Source: Aquimarina brevivitae
GTDB taxonomy: Bacteria; Bacteroidota; Bacteroidia; Flavobacteriales; Flavobacteriaceae
Assembly: GCF_004216895.1 (NCBI RefSeq)
Contig: NZ_SGXE01000001.1
Span: 310,001 to 374,000, forward strand
DNA length: 64,000 nucleotides
Direction: 5' to 3'
Part shown: piece after piece, positions 1-9,895 of the stretch
Position numbering within the stretch: position 1 is the stretch's first letter
How the letters are laid out: each line of letters begins with the position of its first letter
Program-made: the position numbers and the translations under genes
Notes under the pieces: model-generated
What the model saw: only the letters and a program-made list of their open reading frames with translations
The model's database searches: none
Told to the model about the DNA's origin: nothing

Positions 1-2153
1 AAATGACTGTTGGCATACGAACAGGAGATACCGATCAAAAAGAGCGAGCAAAGCAGAAAAGAAATATGCCAGATCTACTGATCACTACCCCTGAAAGTCT
101 TCAGCTTTTGTTGGCCTCTAAAGGATATGATAAGACTTTTAAAAATTGTGAAGCTATCATCATTGATGAATGGCACGAGCTATTAGGAACCAAAAGAGGC
201 GTGCAAATCGAATTAGCACTATCTCGATTAAAATCAATAAACTCCTCAATTAGAATTTGGGGAATTTCGGCTACAATAGGGAATTTAGAACAGGCACAAC
301 AAGTGTTGTTAGGACCCGAAAGTAAATCTTTTGTCAATTCAACCCTTATCAAAGCAAACCTCAACAAAAAAATTAAGGTTGAAAGTATTATTCCCAAAGA
401 AATGGAAACCTTCCCCTGGAGAGGACATTTGGGGATTCACCTCTTAGATGAAGTTATACCTATTATCAAAAAAAGCAAAACGACCCTGCTTTTTACCAAT
501 ACCAGAAGCCAATGCGAAATCTGGTTTCAGAAAATATTAGCCCAATACCCAGAATTTGCTGGTGAAATTGCCATGCATCACGGTAGCATCAATAAAGAAA
601 CCAGGCTTTGGGTAGAACAAGCGATTCGAAACGAAAGTCTTACTGCAGTGGTTTGTACCTCCAGTCTTGACCTGGGAGTTGACTTTGCCCCCGTAGAAAC
701 AATTATCCAAATTGGTGGCCCAAAAGGAGTTGCCCGATTTTTACAACGTGCTGGTAGAAGCGGTCATCAACCCGGCAAAACCAGTGTGATTTACTTTTTG
801 CCAACACATGCTATTGAATTAGTCGAGGCCTCAGCTTTGCAAGAAGCGGTTAAAGAAAATACCGTGGAAGATCGCATTCCTTATCTCAATAGCTTTGATG
901 TGTTAATTCAGTACCTCACTACTCTGGCAGTTTCAGATGGATTTCATCCTGAAGAAATTTTTCCGGAAATCAAAAGTACATTTTGTTACCAGGCCCTTAC
1001 TGATGACCAATGGAACTGGATTCTAGGATTTATCACAGTAGGAAGTCAAAGCCTTCAAAACTATGATGAATACAAAAAGGTTGAAATACTAGATGATGGG
1101 CTTTTTAAAATTAACAATAGAGGAACCGCGATGCGACATCGACTTCAAATTGGCACCATTGTTAGTGATGCCGTACTTACTGTAAAATATCTCAAAGGTG
1201 GATACATTGGCAGCATTGAAGAATGGTTTATTTCTAAATTAAAACCTGGGGACGTATTTACTTTTGCCGGAAGAAATTTAGAATTAGTGCGTATCAAAGA
1301 AATGAAAGTATTGGTTAGAAAATCAACTAAAAAAACATCAAAAGTACCCAGTTGGATGGGCGGAAGATTAACCCTTACTTCGCAAATGTCAGCACTGCTT
1401 AGGCAAGAATTGTATAAAGCCTCAGCCAACCAAGCATCTTCAAACGAGTTAAAAGCACTATCGCATATCTTTAAAGAACAACAAAAGGAAAGTATTATTC
1501 CAGCAGAGGAACAATTTCTAATTGAAACCTTTAAAACTCGTGAAGGATACCACGCTATATTTTATCCTTTTGAAGGACGTTTTGTACACGAGGCTTTAGG
1601 CAGTCTCATTGCTTATCGCATCAGTTTACTATCTCCTATTTCATTTTCTATAGCATTTAACGATTATGGATTTGAACTCCTTTCGGATCAAGAAATAGAT
1701 ATGCAGGCTGTACTTGACAATAATCTTTTTACCATGCAAGACTTACACCAGGATCTCCAAAAAAGTTTGAATGCCACCGAAATGGCGCGTAGGAAATTTA
1801 GGGATATTGCCGTAATCTCAGGTATGGTATTTACGGGTTACCCCAATAAATTACTTAAAAGCAAACATCTTCAATCGAGTTCTCAACTGTTATTTAATGT
1901 GTTTAGAGATTTTGAAGCAGATAATTTGTTGTATCAGCAAGCATTCATTGAAACCTTTGAACATCAGCTTGAAGAAGGGCGACTAGCGGAAGCCTTACTA
2001 AGAATCGAAGGACAAACCATCATTTGGAAATCTTGTAGCAAACCCACTCCCTTTTCTTTTCCGATTATTACAGATCGATTGCGCGAAAAGTTATCTAGCG
2101 AAAAACTCGAAGATCGTATCAAAAAGATGATAACTTTGTTAACCAAAAAGTAG
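1..2153 (+). CDS. Ligase-associated DEXH-box DNA helicase (5' end missing)
   Basis: This is a superfamily 2 helicase of the Lhr type, in the subgroup called ligase-associated, and it probably acts in DNA repair together with an ATP-dependent ligase, a nuclease and PdeM. The reading frame is open at the left edge, so the Walker A motif and roughly the first hundred residues lie outside the window. Counting from the first visible Met, TTPES is at about 29-33, the DEWH (DExH) box at about 55-58, and SAT at about 90. Motif V/VI follows, with a GVDF stretch and QRAGRSGH. The C-terminal half is the Lhr-specific region. PdeM starts 23 bp downstream, which fixes the subgroup. The identification is firm; the actual DNA substrate is not known from sequence. 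Confidence 0.93.
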   Translation, partial: MTVGIRTGDTDQKERAKQKRNMPDLLITTPESLQLLLASKGYDKTFKNCEAIIIDEWHELLGTKRGVQIELALSRLKSINSSIRIWGISATIGNLEQAQQVLLGPESKSFVNSTLIKANLNKKIKVESIIPKEMETFPWRGHLGIHLLDEVIPIIKKSKTTLLFTNTRSQCEIWFQKILAQYPEFAGEIAMHHGSINKETRLWVEQAIRNESLTAVVCTSSLDLGVDFAPVETIIQIGGPKGVARFLQRAGRSGHQPGKTSVIYFLPTHAIELVEASALQEAVKENTVEDRIPYLNSFDVLIQYLTTLAVSDGFHPEEIFPEIKSTFCYQALTDDQWNWILGFITVGSQSLQNYDEYKKVEILDDGLFKINNRGTAMRHRLQIGTIVSDAVLTVKYLKGGYIGSIEEWFISKLKPGDVFTFAGRNLELVRIKEMKVLVRKSTKKTSKVPSWMGGRLTLTSQMSALLRQELYKASANQASSNELKALSHIFKEQQKESIIPAEEQFLIETFKTREGYHAIFYPFEGRFVHEALGSLIAYRISLLSPISFSIAFNDYGFELLSDQEIDMQAVLDNNLFTMQDLHQDLQKSLNATEMARRKFRDIAVISGMVFTGYPNKLLKSKHLQSSSQLLFNVFRDFEADNLLYQQAFIETFEHQLEEGRLAEALLRIEGQTIIWKSCSKPTPFSFPIITDRLREKLSSEKLEDRIKKMITLLTKK

Positions 2154-2176
2154 CGCTAGGAATAAGTACCATAAAA

Positions 2177-2812
2177 ATGACCCAAACCATCTGCATAAAA
2201 GATCAAACCTTCCTATTGCATCCATTCGGAGTTATGTATTGGAAAGAAAAAGCGATGTTGCTCATCGCAGATGTTCATCTCGGTAAGATATCACACTTTA
2301 GAAAACACGGTAGTGCAATACCAGCAGCAGCCATATTTAAAAATTTTGAGCAATTAGATGAGGTGATAGCCTTTTTTCAACCTCAAAAGGTCTGCTTTTT
2401 AGGAGATCTTTTTCATAGTTACAAAAACACAGAATGGCAATTTTTTGAAGCTTGGATAGCCAAACAAGAATCTGATATACTTTTACTTATAGGAAATCAT
2501 GATATAATTGATGAACGCAAGTATCAAGATCTTGGAATTAAAACCGGAACAGAACTAACTATAGATTCTATTTTATTAACGCATCACCCCGAAGAGCGTG
2601 CTGGTTTTTTTAATTTTTGCGGTCACATCCATCCCGGAGTACAGTTACAAGGATTAGGTAAACAACGTTTAAAACTGCCGTGCTTTTTTCAGAAACCGAA
2701 TCAATTGATTCTTCCCGCGTTTGGAGTCTTTACCGGTATTTATGTACTTGAACCCGAAGAAGAAGATAAAGTATATGCAATTACTTCAAAAGAAGTAATA
2801 ATAGTTTCTTAA
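2177..2812 (+). CDS. pdeM: Ligase-associated DNA damage response phosphoesterase PdeM
   Basis: A 211-residue calcineurin-like metallophosphoesterase. The metal-binding motifs appear in the expected order: ADVHLGK, GDLFHS, GNHD, THHP and CGHIHPG, which supply the Asp/His/Asn ligands of a two-metal site. Proteins of this length next to an Lhr-like helicase are annotated as PdeM, the nuclease or phosphoesterase of the ligase-associated repair module. It follows the helicase by 23 bp on the same strand and is probably co-transcribed with it. The module's ligase and its second nuclease are not in this window and would be expected upstream. There is no signal peptide, so it should be cytoplasmic. 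Confidence 0.92.
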   Translation: MTQTICIKDQTFLLHPFGVMYWKEKAMLLIADVHLGKISHFRKHGSAIPAAAIFKNFEQLDEVIAFFQPQKVCFLGDLFHSYKNTEWQFFEAWIAKQESDILLLIGNHDIIDERKYQDLGIKTGTELTIDSILLTHHPEERAGFFNFCGHIHPGVQLQGLGKQRLKLPCFFQKPNQLILPAFGVFTGIYVLEPEEEDKVYAITSKEVIIVS

Positions 2813-2840
2813 TTTCACTTCAGATGAAAATCTTGTAGTT

Positions 2841-3986
2841 ATGAAATGTCAAAAACACCTTTTTACCTTATCCGAAGACATCACTTACCTCAATGGTGCC
2901 TATATGTCTCCCCAATTAAAATCCGTTTCTGAAATTGGGATCACTAACTTGCTTAAAAAAGAGGATCCTAGTAGTACTCCTCCACAAGATTTCTTTAGCA
3001 GTCGGGTAACATTAAAAAAGCGCTTTGCACAACTCATCGGTGCATCAGATTATACCAATACTGCGATAATTCCTTCAGTTTCTTACGGAATTGCAAATGC
3101 TGCTACTAATATCAAGCTGCAGAAAGGTGATGAAATTATTTTGGTAGAAGAGCAGTTTCCTAGCAATTATTATAGCTGGAAAAGGATTGCTGATCAAAAA
3201 GAGGCAAAAATTACCCTAATCAAGCCTCCCAAAAACTTTAGAGAACGAGGTAAGATCTGGAATGAAAGCATATTAGCGGCTATTAATAGCAAAACCGCGT
3301 GCATTGCTATGGCACAAGTCCACTGGGCAGACGGAACACTATTTGACCTCAAAGCAATTCGAGAAAAATCCTTACAGTTTGGTGCTAAATTAATCATTGA
3401 TGCGACCCAAAGTTTAGGCGCCTATCCATTTTCCATTCAAGATATACCTGTTGATGCAGTAATTTGTGGGGGTTACAAGTGGCTATTGGGCCCTTATTCA
3501 CTTGGTATGGCATATTATAATGACTCTTTCAATGATGGCATTCCTATTGAAGAAAACTGGATGAACCGAATGCATAGCGAAGATTTCTCAAGTCTTACAC
3601 GTTATGAGAGTAATTACCAGGATAAAGCGAGTCGCTATTCTGTTGGCGAATCCAGCAACTTTATACTAACTCCAATGCTTACTCGTGCTATTGAACAATT
3701 AATCGAATGGCAACCTGCTCAGATTCAAAAGTACGCTGCTACCATAACTACGAATTGTATCGAAAGCTTGCAAGAAGCGGGTTATCTCATTGAAGATGAT
3801 AAGTACCGAGCTTCACACCTTTTTGGTATATATCTTACCGAAAATCATGATATGAATACCATCAAAAGAAAACTGGCCGAGCACAAAATATATGTATCCT
3901 ATCGTGGAGAAGCTATTCGCGTTTCAGCGCATATTTATAATGAGGAAAAAGATCTTGAGTTACTTAGTAATTTACTAACCGAATAA
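2841..3986 (+). CDS. Class V aminotransferase (PLP-dependent, kynureninase/cysteine-desulfurase fold)
   Basis: A 381-residue fold-type I PLP enzyme. The PLP lysine is K213 in the sequence GGYKWLLG. Asp187 and Gln190 in the preceding DATQS stretch fit the cofactor-stacking and ring-nitrogen contacts of class V enzymes. The catalytic Cys loop of IscS/NifS desulfurases is not evident, so a transaminase or lyase role is more likely than sulfur donation. Substrate cannot be told from the sequence. It starts 28 bp after pdeM, so it may be read through from the repair genes, but a functional tie is not implied. Confidence 0.85.
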   Translation: MKCQKHLFTLSEDITYLNGAYMSPQLKSVSEIGITNLLKKEDPSSTPPQDFFSSRVTLKKRFAQLIGASDYTNTAIIPSVSYGIANAATNIKLQKGDEIILVEEQFPSNYYSWKRIADQKEAKITLIKPPKNFRERGKIWNESILAAINSKTACIAMAQVHWADGTLFDLKAIREKSLQFGAKLIIDATQSLGAYPFSIQDIPVDAVICGGYKWLLGPYSLGMAYYNDSFNDGIPIEENWMNRMHSEDFSSLTRYESNYQDKASRYSVGESSNFILTPMLTRAIEQLIEWQPAQIQKYAATITTNCIESLQEAGYLIEDDKYRASHLFGIYLTENHDMNTIKRKLAEHKIYVSYRGEAIRVSAHIYNEEKDLELLSNLLTE

Positions 3987-4063
3987 TGTTTTACTTTTTT
4001 TAACTTTATACGGATTCAACACTATTTTCACATTATCTTAAAACTCTAAAAACCCTTCACATA

Positions 4064-4855
4064 ATGAAAAAAAGACTCGCAATTCTCAATTTACTGTCAG
4101 TAATTTACCTCATAGCTATCAACTACATCGCGGAAGCTGTACGTTTTAACGATACCAATGTAGCCGCTTTAAGCAGAAAATATGATAATTTATTCACCCC
4201 GTCTAGTTATGCGTTTGCTATTTGGCTATTAATTTTTACCGGACTTATTGCCTATTCAATTAATCAGATAAGAACAGCTTATAACTCTCCAGAAAAAGGT
4301 GATTATATTGAAAAAACTTCGTATTGGTTTGTATTGGCCAATGTATTTACCGGCAGTTGGGTAGTTGTATTTGTATATGAATATACCGCAGCCTCAGTAT
4401 TAGTGATGCTTGGAATTTTATTTTGTTTACTCAAAATAATCATCAATACAAACATCAACCATGGTGCGTCACCTAAATATCTATTTACTCTGAAGAAATG
4501 GCCCATCAGTTTGTATGCAGGATGGATTTCCGTAGCTTCAATCGCAAATATTTCTGTATATCTTACCAAAATAGAATGGAAAGGATTTGGACTATCTGAG
4601 GTCAGCTGGACACTAATCATACTTGCCATAGCAGTAGTACTCAATTTATTTATGATTCTGAATCGGAATATGAGAGTATTCGGGTCAGTTGGAGTTTGGG
4701 CATTAATAGCAATATATGTACGGCACCAGGGAGATTACAACAGCATTGCATATATGGCATTAGGAGGAGCCATATTACTCGCAGTAACCATCATTGGGCA
4801 GTTTTTACTCAAAAAATCTTATCATACTACTTCAAAAGAGCAGATCCTCAGTTAA
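4064..4855 (+). CDS. TspO/MBR-like tryptophan-rich sensory membrane protein
   Basis: A 263-residue integral membrane protein with about seven or eight hydrophobic segments. The region around residues 45-57 (FTPSSYAFAIWLLIF) matches the FxPxxxxFxIW signature of bacterial proteins annotated as tryptophan-rich sensory or TspO/MBR family. It is longer than classical TspO, which has about 160 residues and five helices, and belongs to the extended form common in Bacteroidota. Family members bind tetrapyrroles or related ligands, but the ligand here is unknown. It ends 4 bp inside the convergent oxidoreductase gene, so the two 3' ends overlap. Confidence 0.75.
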   Translation: MKKRLAILNLLSVIYLIAINYIAEAVRFNDTNVAALSRKYDNLFTPSSYAFAIWLLIFTGLIAYSINQIRTAYNSPEKGDYIEKTSYWFVLANVFTGSWVVVFVYEYTAASVLVMLGILFCLLKIIINTNINHGASPKYLFTLKKWPISLYAGWISVASIANISVYLTKIEWKGFGLSEVSWTLIILAIAVVLNLFMILNRNMRVFGSVGVWALIAIYVRHQGDYNSIAYMALGGAILLAVTIIGQFLLKKSYHTTSKEQILS

Positions 4856-6195
4856 AACATATAGGTTACATCACTGCCCCAGGTAGGGTAAGCGAATAGT
4901 ATATCCTTGAGTGCTGTTGTAGTCATTTTTTGATGTACTACAACAGCAAATACATTAATTACTTCTGCTGCTTGTGGTCCAATAAGGTGCACGCCGAGAA
5001 TTTGATCGTTTGCCGTATTCACGATAGTCTTATACGCATAAATGGACTCGTTTATGCGCTTTGCATTAAAAAAAGTAGAAGCATCGTTATAATTAACAGA
5101 AATGTTGGTGTATTGTGCTCTGGCTTCTTCTTCTAACAAACCTAACTTTGCCAAGTTGGGTAAGGTAAAAGTAATAGAAGGAAATACAGGAAAAATAGCT
5201 TTTTGCTGATTACCATTTAGGATATTATGAGCTACGATGCTACCTTCTCTTCCTGAAAAAGGAGTCAGTGGAGCCCCACGTTCCGCAACATCTCCGCAGG
5301 CATACACTCTAGGATTTGTTATACTTTGCAAATGTTCATTGACGCTAACTCCTTTATCAGTAAACGCTACACTTCCTCTATACAAGTCCAGTAGGTCAAT
5401 GGCTGGTACTCTACCAGTGGTATTAAAAACAACATCTGTTATAATTTCTTTTTTATTTCCTTCGGTTTGATAGTAGACCTTTTTTTGGTTCTCATATTTT
5501 TCTATCGCCGTTACTTCGGCATTAACAATTAGCTTCACACCTAAGTGATTAGTCGCCTTAACTAGTTGTTGCACCATATCTGAATCAAAATTTTTTAAGG
5601 GCCGGTCACCGGATTGTAAAATAGTAACCTCAACTCCTAATCGTGCAGCAATATGGGCAAACTCCATCCCAATATAACCCGCCCCAATAAATAACATTCT
5701 TTTGGGTAATTTATTTAAGGCTAAAAAATCATCACTGACCAGTGTGTGTTCAGCACCTTTGATCTCTAAAGATCTTGGCTTTAAACCTGTAGCAATTACG
5801 ATATGTTTGGCTTTAATTTTCTCTTCGCCTACTTGAAGCGTAGATTTATCTATAAATTGAGGAGACTCATAAAACAACTTGACACCTAAATCTTTTAATT
5901 TTTCTACTGTGTTTTCAGAAACAGGGTTAGTGAAGCTATTTTTAAAATCCTTAATTTGATGCCAGTTAACTTCAGGAATGTTCGTTATACCTTTTTGCAA
6001 AAGTTGTTTAGACCTTTGTAGTATTTCGGTAAAGCCCAGAATCACTTTTTTAGGGTCACATCCGCGATTGGCACAGGTTCCACCATAAGCCCTATTGTCT
6101 GTTATAGCCACAGTTTTTCCGGATTTTACACAGGATTCTGCCACGGTCTGCCCTGCAATACCACTGCCTATTACAAATACATCAAATTCAGTCAT
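4852..6195 (-). CDS. FAD-dependent disulfide oxidoreductase (class I pyridine nucleotide family), atypical C-terminus
   Basis: A 447-residue flavoprotein of the glutathione reductase / dihydrolipoyl dehydrogenase / mercuric reductase superfamily. The FAD-binding GSGIAG is at 10-15, the redox-active pair is C41 and C46 in GGTCANRGC, and an NAD(P) GAGYIGMEF motif follows near residue 171. CGD in the second FAD segment is also present. The dimerisation domain ends with AYPTWGSD where classical enzymes have HPTxxE, so the usual catalytic His-Glu dyad is not seen. That makes an assignment as glutathione or lipoamide reductase unsafe. It transcribes toward the TspO-like gene and away from mfd. Confidence 0.87.
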   Translation of the reverse strand: MTEFDVFVIGSGIAGQTVAESCVKSGKTVAITDNRAYGGTCANRGCDPKKVILGFTEILQRSKQLLQKGITNIPEVNWHQIKDFKNSFTNPVSENTVEKLKDLGVKLFYESPQFIDKSTLQVGEEKIKAKHIVIATGLKPRSLEIKGAEHTLVSDDFLALNKLPKRMLFIGAGYIGMEFAHIAARLGVEVTILQSGDRPLKNFDSDMVQQLVKATNHLGVKLIVNAEVTAIEKYENQKKVYYQTEGNKKEIITDVVFNTTGRVPAIDLLDLYRGSVAFTDKGVSVNEHLQSITNPRVYACGDVAERGAPLTPFSGREGSIVAHNILNGNQQKAIFPVFPSITFTLPNLAKLGLLEEEARAQYTNISVNYNDASTFFNAKRINESIYAYKTIVNTANDQILGVHLIGPQAAEVINVFAVVVHQKMTTTALKDILFAYPTWGSDVTYMF

Positions 6196-6317
6196 GTTAA
6201 GATCTCAAATCGTTTTCACCCTTAAAATAAACAGGAAACTGAGAGTTAATTAGCCCATTTACTAATATTTAGCACTTATTCACTTTTTTTTGGGTACGAT
6301 AACTGTTCTAATGATAC

Positions 6318-6325
6318 TATATTTG
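6318..6325 (+). promoter_or_regulatory. Promoter -7 element (TAnnTTTG) of mfd
   Basis: TATATTTG matches the Bacteroidota housekeeping sigma consensus TAnnTTTG, with a TTTG at 6289-6292 as a possible though rather distant -33 element. Transcription would begin near 6331-6333, only about ten bases before the favoured GTG start. Confidence 0.6.
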
Positions 6326-6342
6326 CATCAAAATTGTATCTC

Positions 6343-9300
6343 GTGAGTACATCCCTTATCTCGCAGCTCTATGCACAGTCTCTGCAACTGCAGAAACTGA
6401 AAGCTGCTATTGCACAAAATCAAGCCAATATTCACCTACAAGGACTAGTTGGTTCCTCTTTATCCTTTGTGATTGAAAATGCCTTTAAATCAGTAGAAGC
6501 TCCTATTCTATGTATTTTTAATGATAAAGAAGAAGCAGCCTATCACCTAAATGACTTAGAGCAATTACTTGGTGACAAAAATGTACTCTTTTATCCGGGG
6601 AGTTATCGCCGACCTTATCAGATAGAAGAAACCGACAATGCGAATGTATTGCTCAGGGCTGAAGTACTCAACAGAATTAACTCACGAAAAAAACCTGCCT
6701 TAATTGTTACCTATCCGGATGCGCTTTTTGAAAAAGTAGTAACCCGAAAAGAATTAGAAAAAAATACGCTAAAAATCAACCGCGGTGATACACTTTCGCT
6801 AGACTTTGTCAACGAAGTTTTATTTGAATATCAATTCAAAAGAGTAGATTTTGTTACTGAACCAGGTGAATTTTCGGTTCGCGGGGGTATCGTTGATGTG
6901 TTTTCTTTTAGTAATGATAATCCGTATCGAATTGAATTTTTTGGAGAGGAGGTTGATAGCATTCGAACGTTTGATGTAGAGACACAGCTTTCTACTGATC
7001 AAGTAAAAAAGATTATGATTATCCCCAATGTAGAAAACAAAACGCTTCAGGAAACCAGAGAAAGTTTTTTAAAATATATCGCAGCCAAGACTGTAGTGTT
7101 TGTACAAGATATTGACCTATTAAGCTCGCAGATTGATAAAAACACCGAAAAAGCAGAAGAAGCCTTTAAAACCTTGTCCAAGGACATTAAACACAGTGCT
7201 CCCGAAGAATTGTTTTGTACTTCAACCCTATTAAAAAAACAACTCCTTGAGTTTACCTTAGTAGAAATCGGAAGACGACCGATGACTAAGGCTGATTATA
7301 CGGTAGTGTTTGACACCAAACCGCAACCCTCATTTAATAAACAATTTGATCTACTGATCCAAAACCTTAATGAAAATCACAGTGATGGCTATAAAAACTA
7401 CATCTTCTGTGTAAGTGAGCAACAAGCCAAACGATTCCATGATATTTTTGATGATGCAGATCTGGATGTGAAGCAATATGAGACGATTGTGTTTTCAGCA
7501 TTTCAGGGATTTATTGATCATAAATCAAGAGTAGTGTGTTATACGGATCATCAAATTTTTGAACGCTACCATAAATTCAGTCTCAAAAACGGCTATGCTA
7601 AAAAACAAGCCATTACACTCAAAGAACTTACCAACCTAGAGGTAGGTGATTATGTAACTCATATTGATCACGGTATTGGTAAGTTTGGTGGCCTTCAAAA
7701 AATAGAAGTTGAAGGAAAAAAGCAGGAAGCAATCAAATTAATTTATGGCGAACGTGACGTCCTTTACCTAAGCATCCATTCATTACACAAAATTTCAAAA
7801 TACAATGGCAAGGACGGTAAAGCCCCTCAAATTTATAAGTTGGGGTCCAAAGCCTGGAAAAACTTAAAGCAAAAAACAAAGAAGCGGGTAAAAGAAATTG
7901 CTTTCAACCTCATTCAATTGTATGCCAAAAGAAAATTACAGAAAGGTTTTCAATATGCGCCAGACAGTTATTTGCAGCACGAGCTCGAAGCCTCTTTTAT
8001 CTATGAAGACACTCCCGATCAAAGTAGCGCTACTGCAGCCGTAAAAGAAGATATGGAAAGTAAACGACCTATGGATCGATTGATCTGTGGTGATGTTGGT
8101 TTTGGTAAAACCGAAGTGGCTATCCGAGCTGCCTTTAAAGCGGTAGATAATGGAAAGCAAGTAGCGGTGTTAGTACCTACTACGATTTTAGCGTTTCAGC
8201 ATGCTAAAACCTTTAGAGAACGACTAAAGGATTTTCCGGTAACAGTAGACTACCTTAACCGGTTTAGAACGGCAAAGCAAAAAAGAGAAACCCTTGAAAA
8301 TTTAGCACAGGGAAAAGTCGATATCATTATTGGCACCCATCAATTGGTTAACAAAAATGTACAATTTAAAGATTTAGGGTTACTGGTCATTGACGAAGAA
8401 CAGAAGTTTGGAGTTGCAGTAAAGGACAAATTAAAAACCATAAAAGAAAATGTCGATACCCTAACTCTAACCGCCACTCCAATACCCAGGACGTTACAGT
8501 TTAGTTTAATGGCTGCTAGGGATTTATCAACGATAACTACTCCACCCCCTAACCGATATCCTATAGAAACACAGGTAGTGCGATTTAATGAAGAGGTAAT
8601 TAGAGATGCTGTAAGCTACGAAATTCAACGCGGAGGTCAGGTATTTTTTATTCATAATAGAATAGAAAATATCAAAGAAGTAGCTGGTATGATTCAACGT
8701 GTGGTACCTGATGCCAAAATAGGAATAGGACACGGTCAAATGGAAGGTAAAAAGTTAGAGACATTAATGCTATCCTTTATGAATGGCGAATTTGATGTTT
8801 TGGTTTCCACCACCATTGTAGAAAGTGGCCTGGATGTTCCTAATGCCAATACGATATTTATCAACAACGCCAATAACTTTGGCGTTTCGGACCTGCACCA
8901 AATGCGAGGTCGGGTTGGTAGAAGTAATAAAAAAGCATTCTGTTATTTTATTACACCGGAGTACTCAGCGATGACTGAAGATGCACGTAAACGAATCACA
9001 GCATTAGAACAGTTTTCTGAATTAGGAAGTGGATTCAATATCGCCATGAAAGATTTAGAAATTCGAGGAGCTGGTGATTTATTGGGGGGTGAACAAAGTG
9101 GATTTATTAATGAAATTGGGTTTGACACCTATCAAAAAATTCTAAACGAAGCTATCGATGAACTTAAAGAAGTAGAGTTTAAAGAACTTTATGCCGATGA
9201 AAACAAGGATAAAGTTTATCTCAAAGACACTCAGATCGACACTGATTTTGAGCTTTTATTTCCGGATCACTATATCAATAATATTTCGGAGCGTTTAAAC

Positions 9301-9702
9301 CTATATACGGAATTAAATAACATCAAGTCCGAAAATGAACTGCAGGCCTATGAACAACGACTCATTGACCGATTTGGAGAACTCCCTGAGCCTGCTGTTG
9401 ATTTACTAAACTCTGTTAGGATTAAATGGATCGCTACCTCCATTGGATTAGAAAAAGTGGTAATGAAACACAACAAAATGGTGGGCTACTTTATCAGTGA
9501 TCAGCAATCCGACTTTTACCAAAGCCCAACGTTTACCAAAGTGTTACAGTATGTACAAACACATGCTTCAAGCGTAAAAATGAAAGAAAAACAAACCCGA
9601 AATGGGCTACGTTTATTACTTACTTTTGAAAAAATAAACTCCATTGATAAAGCATTACAAGTTTTACAACCTTTGAAAACCACAACTCAACATTCCGAAT
9701 AA
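6343..9702 (+). CDS. mfd: Transcription-repair coupling factor Mfd
   Basis: An ATP-driven translocase that removes RNA polymerase stalled at lesions and recruits UvrABC. The protein is about 1119 residues, normal for the family. It has an N-terminal UvrB-like region, then the RNA-polymerase-interaction domain near the YVTHIDHGIGKF stretch (about residue 440). The RecG-like motor follows, with Walker A GFGKTE, a DEEQ motif II and GRVGRS motif VI, and finally a C-terminal TRCF domain. I prefer GTG at 6343 (then STSLISQLY) over the in-frame TTG at 6334, because the predicted transcription start leaves almost no room for the longer form. The leader is very short. Confidence 0.97.
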   Translation: MSTSLISQLYAQSLQLQKLKAAIAQNQANIHLQGLVGSSLSFVIENAFKSVEAPILCIFNDKEEAAYHLNDLEQLLGDKNVLFYPGSYRRPYQIEETDNANVLLRAEVLNRINSRKKPALIVTYPDALFEKVVTRKELEKNTLKINRGDTLSLDFVNEVLFEYQFKRVDFVTEPGEFSVRGGIVDVFSFSNDNPYRIEFFGEEVDSIRTFDVETQLSTDQVKKIMIIPNVENKTLQETRESFLKYIAAKTVVFVQDIDLLSSQIDKNTEKAEEAFKTLSKDIKHSAPEELFCTSTLLKKQLLEFTLVEIGRRPMTKADYTVVFDTKPQPSFNKQFDLLIQNLNENHSDGYKNYIFCVSEQQAKRFHDIFDDADLDVKQYETIVFSAFQGFIDHKSRVVCYTDHQIFERYHKFSLKNGYAKKQAITLKELTNLEVGDYVTHIDHGIGKFGGLQKIEVEGKKQEAIKLIYGERDVLYLSIHSLHKISKYNGKDGKAPQIYKLGSKAWKNLKQKTKKRVKEIAFNLIQLYAKRKLQKGFQYAPDSYLQHELEASFIYEDTPDQSSATAAVKEDMESKRPMDRLICGDVGFGKTEVAIRAAFKAVDNGKQVAVLVPTTILAFQHAKTFRERLKDFPVTVDYLNRFRTAKQKRETLENLAQGKVDIIIGTHQLVNKNVQFKDLGLLVIDEEQKFGVAVKDKLKTIKENVDTLTLTATPIPRTLQFSLMAARDLSTITTPPPNRYPIETQVVRFNEEVIRDAVSYEIQRGGQVFFIHNRIENIKEVAGMIQRVVPDAKIGIGHGQMEGKKLETLMLSFMNGEFDVLVSTTIVESGLDVPNANTIFINNANNFGVSDLHQMRGRVGRSNKKAFCYFITPEYSAMTEDARKRITALEQFSELGSGFNIAMKDLEIRGAGDLLGGEQSGFINEIGFDTYQKILNEAIDELKEVEFKELYADENKDKVYLKDTQIDTDFELLFPDHYINNISERLNLYTELNNIKSENELQAYEQRLIDRFGELPEPAVDLLNSVRIKWIATSIGLEKVVMKHNKMVGYFISDQQSDFYQSPTFTKVLQYVQTHASSVKMKEKQTRNGLRLLLTFEKINSIDKALQVLQPLKTTTQHSE

Positions 9703-9895
9703 CGATAAAATACTTGTAATTAATTAGTTATAAAATAATTACACTAGATTTTAAAGTACATAAAAACCGTAAAAATAATATAGATTATCGGTAAAAAGCA
9801 TATTTTACAGGATAAAGTGTGTTAATTTATTCTTAATGTATCTAATTTATGCTTCTTTTATTCCTATTTTTAAATAACGATAGCTATTAACCAAG

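Noticed and set aside
4303..4644. 113-residue minus-strand frame over the TspO-like gene
   Set aside because: Antisense shadow with no signal or domain; the plus-strand frame has membrane helices and the family motif.
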